DNA of 64,000 nucleotides, from positions 23,181,205 to 23,245,204 of the forward strand of contig NC_135361.1 in assembly GCF_051622035.1 (NCBI RefSeq), given 5' to 3'. The first letter of the stretch is position 1. Every line of letters begins with the position of its first letter. This document shows positions 60,595-64,000 of this stretch, in pieces. The notes under the pieces are model-generated. The model was not told where the DNA came from and did not search any database. It saw only the letters and a program-made list of their open reading frames with translations. Source of the stretch: Arctopsyche grandis (taxonomy: Eukaryota; Arthropoda; Insecta; Trichoptera; Hydropsychidae). Position numbers and translations under genes: made by a program.

Positions 60595-63500
60595 TTTCCG
60601 GAATTATTTGACCTAAAGCTTGTGGCGGTATGGTTGTAAAATATTTCAGGTCTTCAATCGCTCGTGAGGAAATATAGCTTCTCGCATATTCGTATCATTG
60701 GCGCTACACTAAGCTTAAATGTAAATGCAAATATAATTCTTCACTCAGCGAAGATAGTTAAACCAGTCCTTTGGGTACAGCTTTAGGTCTTGGAGAAGAT
60801 TAATATGAGAGTGCTTTTCCCTTTGCCGAAGCTAGTTTTTAGCATCAATGCTAAGGCGATGTAATATAATAGTTCACTTTCACCCATATGTGCGGTCACT
60901 CCTTGCGATAGATCAGTCGGATTGCACCGTGTGTGTCCACGCGTCCGCTCAGACCAAACAGTTTGGCCTGTTCAGTTTGGCTTTTTCGTGTATAGGCTTT
61001 AGCGAGCGACTTGGTTGTCCAAACGTAGTTGCTCGTGGTCACTCTTGGAAATCCAACTCGGGTAACTAGAAGCGACTAAGAATCCACTCATTTATACGTA
61101 TAAGAGTTTTCAATACGTGACAATAGTCACGCGTGTTCATAGTCATTTCACTATGTAGTCACCGACAACTAATTATTGAGTGTGGCACACCTTAATACAA
61201 CGCTATAAATTATGAGAGATCGTGCTAGTCATCCAAGTAATAAAATCACCGTGACCAGACCAAAAACTGGCAGCCAATCTAGCTCGTCGGATAACTTTGA
61301 CTCGAGCAAACGGTGAGTTGCCCGATGTAGTATACTCCATACAACTACAAACATTTGATCTGGTCGCACAACAAAAAAGTTACCCACTAACTTGCGTGAA
61401 TAAATAATTGCAGACGAACGGTTTAAAGAAAAATAATAATTTATTATAATATTCAGTACAAGAGCTGATTACGGACTAACTTAATATCTAACAGTCATGA
61501 GTTTATATACTCTTATTTAAACAATGAATGTGTTGAAGACACGTGTCGTACAATTTCGGTTAGTCAGTGTTTGGGTGTGCCACAAATCAATGGTGCTATT
61601 TATTAAATTAGGTGTGTCTTATCTCTACTGGTTAGTCGTTTTATTGTTAATATTAATTACTCATCACGTGACAATGAAGGAGTCATACATGATGGTGTCA
61701 TACAAGTGACGAATTGGTGATATTTGAATATAATGGTAGAGGGTTGTCCTCAGCCCTTAGCTCGTGCAAGTCACCCAGTGTTGCTGGCCTCAACAGTCAA
61801 AACATAGATGTTGCATGAAACTTTTATTTGTCAAATTTAAAATGAAAATCTTATGAAAGCCACATTACAACGTTGCTATAATTCCCATTTCCGTTAACAT
61901 TAATAAAATATAGAGCATTATAAATAGGTTTTTGAGCTCTTTTTCCTATTATGCTGTAAATTAACATTAGAATAATATAATACTATGATTACTAACCAAA
62001 TTAAATTAAATTATAAAATAGAAAATGATCAGTAGATCAGTAGCTATTAAAATAGATATAAGATGTATTGTGAACATAATTTCGTAATAATAAAAAGCAT
62101 TTAAAAATTAAAATCAAAATAAAATATAAAGTGAAAAAAGAAAAAATTGTAGGCGTTGAAACAATTAAAATCTGACATAGCGAGAGGACAATAGACGTCA
62201 CCGAGAAATATTATGGAGTATTTTTAAAACTTGTCTGTTACGATTATTTTTCACCATCGTAATGGCGGAATTGATTTCCATATATATTGATGACCAAACT
62301 GAGCAAAATTGCAAAATTTAAAAATGATCGGAAGAGTGTGGAAAAGAACCCAAATTTCGTCAGACGAAAAATTCGAAAGTGAAGTAAGAAGAGGCTAGTA
62401 AAAAAATGCTGCAACCCAGGGTAAGCATGTATTTTATACATACATAGATGATGGAATAGACGACTGAGAATATTCAAACTTATGCTTAATAGTTTGTGCA
62501 TGAACAAACTAGTTTATTTTTTTCTGTTTAACTGGCCAGATTGGTTCGTGTATGAACAAAATATTATAGTGTGCCAATGAACGAACGAAATGTTCACTTT
62601 GACTGTAACATATACATATGTAAAAATATGCACATATGTATGTACATACTATGTGTAATGCACACGCGTAGCACACAATGGATAATTTTCATCATAATAC
62701 TAACAATCTCTATTGTCTTGGGAACAATATGAAGCGTGTATATTCCGTCTACCAAATTTTGTTTGGGTATCTAATCAAAAGCAATTTTACATCTTCGAAA
62801 AATACACCGTCCTGCAAAGCCATACACGAGTACAAGTTTTTTGCTCCTTCTCAACTTTCGTATTTCATTTTTGTTTTAACGTCAAAACGACGCAATTTTC
62901 ATAATGCAGTTTTTCACCGTTGCATGCACTCCCCGCGTTATTGGTGGAAAATTTTCAAACGACGGCAAAAGCTCCGCGCACTGTCAGAGCAAATCTCATT
63001 GGAATAATTCGATTTGATATTTTCACCGTTCGTTAGGCGCCACGCAGCGGAGCTTTTGTTTCGAGTTAAACGAGTTTCGCGATTCGATTCGGATCACGTA
63101 TGCGAGAGCTTGATTTTTGTTACGGCGCCTAATCAAGTCTTGGCCTTTGCGAATATTTACGAGTCTTTTTTTACCCTACGTAAAACCACTTCCAAACGGT
63201 GAAAGTCTCGAGTTGGCCTATGTAGTATGGGTTTGGTGATTTTTTTCCTACTGACGAGTGTATGCCGTGATAATTACGCGAAAGCTCTGGTATGGGATTG
63301 TGTTCGTGACAAAGTCGAGTTTTTCGAATTGACGCGACTAATGAGCGGGTGGGAAAAAAAGCCCCGAGCGTCGCGTTGGAATACTAAGTGGAAAAGCTCA
63401 ACAGACACCTGCCCTCATCACCTGTGACAAATCAACTACATCCACTTATCAATTACCCTTCGGCCCCGTGCCAATCCTCGACCCTTACAATGAAGTCTAT

Positions 63501-63814
63501 TTTGTATTGAGCAATCAGATAAAGAGACCTTCCAATTCCGATAAGCTAATGGCATCTTCTCTAATAAGACTTTATTGGATTGGTTCGTAACCGTCTTACA
63601 TAGTATATATAATATATGAAAGAATTCAAAAATTATATAACGTTAGAAATTTATTATTATTATTATTATGCTCATTAGCAATTTTGTGATACAAATAATG
63701 TAAAAATCATTCAAAAGTATTTTAATATGGATACAAAAAAATGGTCTATTAATAGAATTTTCAGTACAAAATATGTATTATCCTGGCACAAAACTTAATA
63801 TTTAATAAATAATA
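60595..63814. other. Non-coding stretch, nothing recognised
   Basis: 60850-61100 and 62880-63440 are more GC- and CpG-rich than their surroundings and carry short open frames of no known family. The rest is AT-rich. The 61060-61720 segment has repeated GTCA/GTGAC-rich sequence but no defined element. Confidence 0.4.
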
Positions 63815-64000
63815 ATATATATTTTTTTATTATTATATATAACATGAACAGTCGCCTTTACAGATCACTCCTAAGCGACAAGTGCACTTAAAAAATATAA
63901 TACAATCAATAAGCATTTTATACAATGTGAATTCATACAAACATCCACAGTGATATACATATGTATTTGGAGAAATATTTGCAGCATTTTATAATCAAAT
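63815..64000 (-). mobile_element. SINE-like element, cut by the window end
   Basis: TTTACAGATCACTCCTAAGCG, then GCATTTTATACAATGTGAAT, CATACAAACATCCACAGTGA and GGAGAAATATTTG follow 57490-57620 closely. It is the 3' half on the minus strand; the head lies beyond the window. Confidence 0.75.

Overview
The window looks like AT-rich insect nuclear DNA. It has a multi-exon gene with short introns, GH38 lysosomal alpha-mannosidase. It also has a BEL/Pao LTR retrotransposon, RTE-like LINEs, Helitron ends of the type common in moths, hAT relics, tRNA-derived SINEs, and a satellite carrying the insect telomere motif TTAGG. A TTAGG-based satellite argues against Diptera. Lepidoptera or a related order is my best guess, but the order cannot be fixed from the sequence.

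Layout. 1-8099 is an 85-bp satellite, about 95 copies. 8112-16252 is a complete, very young BEL/Pao element on the minus strand: 229-bp LTRs with one mismatch seen, and an intact 1756-residue Gag-Pol. It sits at the edge of an (AT)n tract. 16253-20862 is a composite of (AT)n, RTE LINE, (AT)n, RTE LINE, (AT)n. From 20863 to about 44700 I see mainly non-coding DNA with small transposon relics: two Helitrons, SINEs, LINE 3' ends, a fold-back and a gutted hAT copy. One orphan alpha-mannosidase exon lies at 41477-41579. 44743-50638 carries the only complete host gene I can support: a 21-exon lysosomal alpha-mannosidase on the minus strand, 1036 residues, with every splice phase closing. 50639-64000 is again non-coding, with a second hAT copy interrupted by an RTE insertion, SINEs, solo-LTR-like repeats and a hAT-type MITE with an 8-bp target duplication.

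How the parts relate. The window is a record of nested insertions. The BEL element landed at the satellite/(AT)n border. Both large RTE copies are bounded by (AT)n. One hAT copy received a SINE-like insertion and the other an RTE insertion, so each serves as the empty-site reference for the other. The mannosidase gene tolerates a SINE-like copy, a hairpin and a solo LTR inside its two largest introns. The orphan exon has the same length, phases and strand as exon 2 of the intact gene, which suggests a former or dispersed tandem paralogue.

Limits. All alignments were done by eye. Homology calls rest on recognised motifs. Edges of degenerate repeats are approximate.
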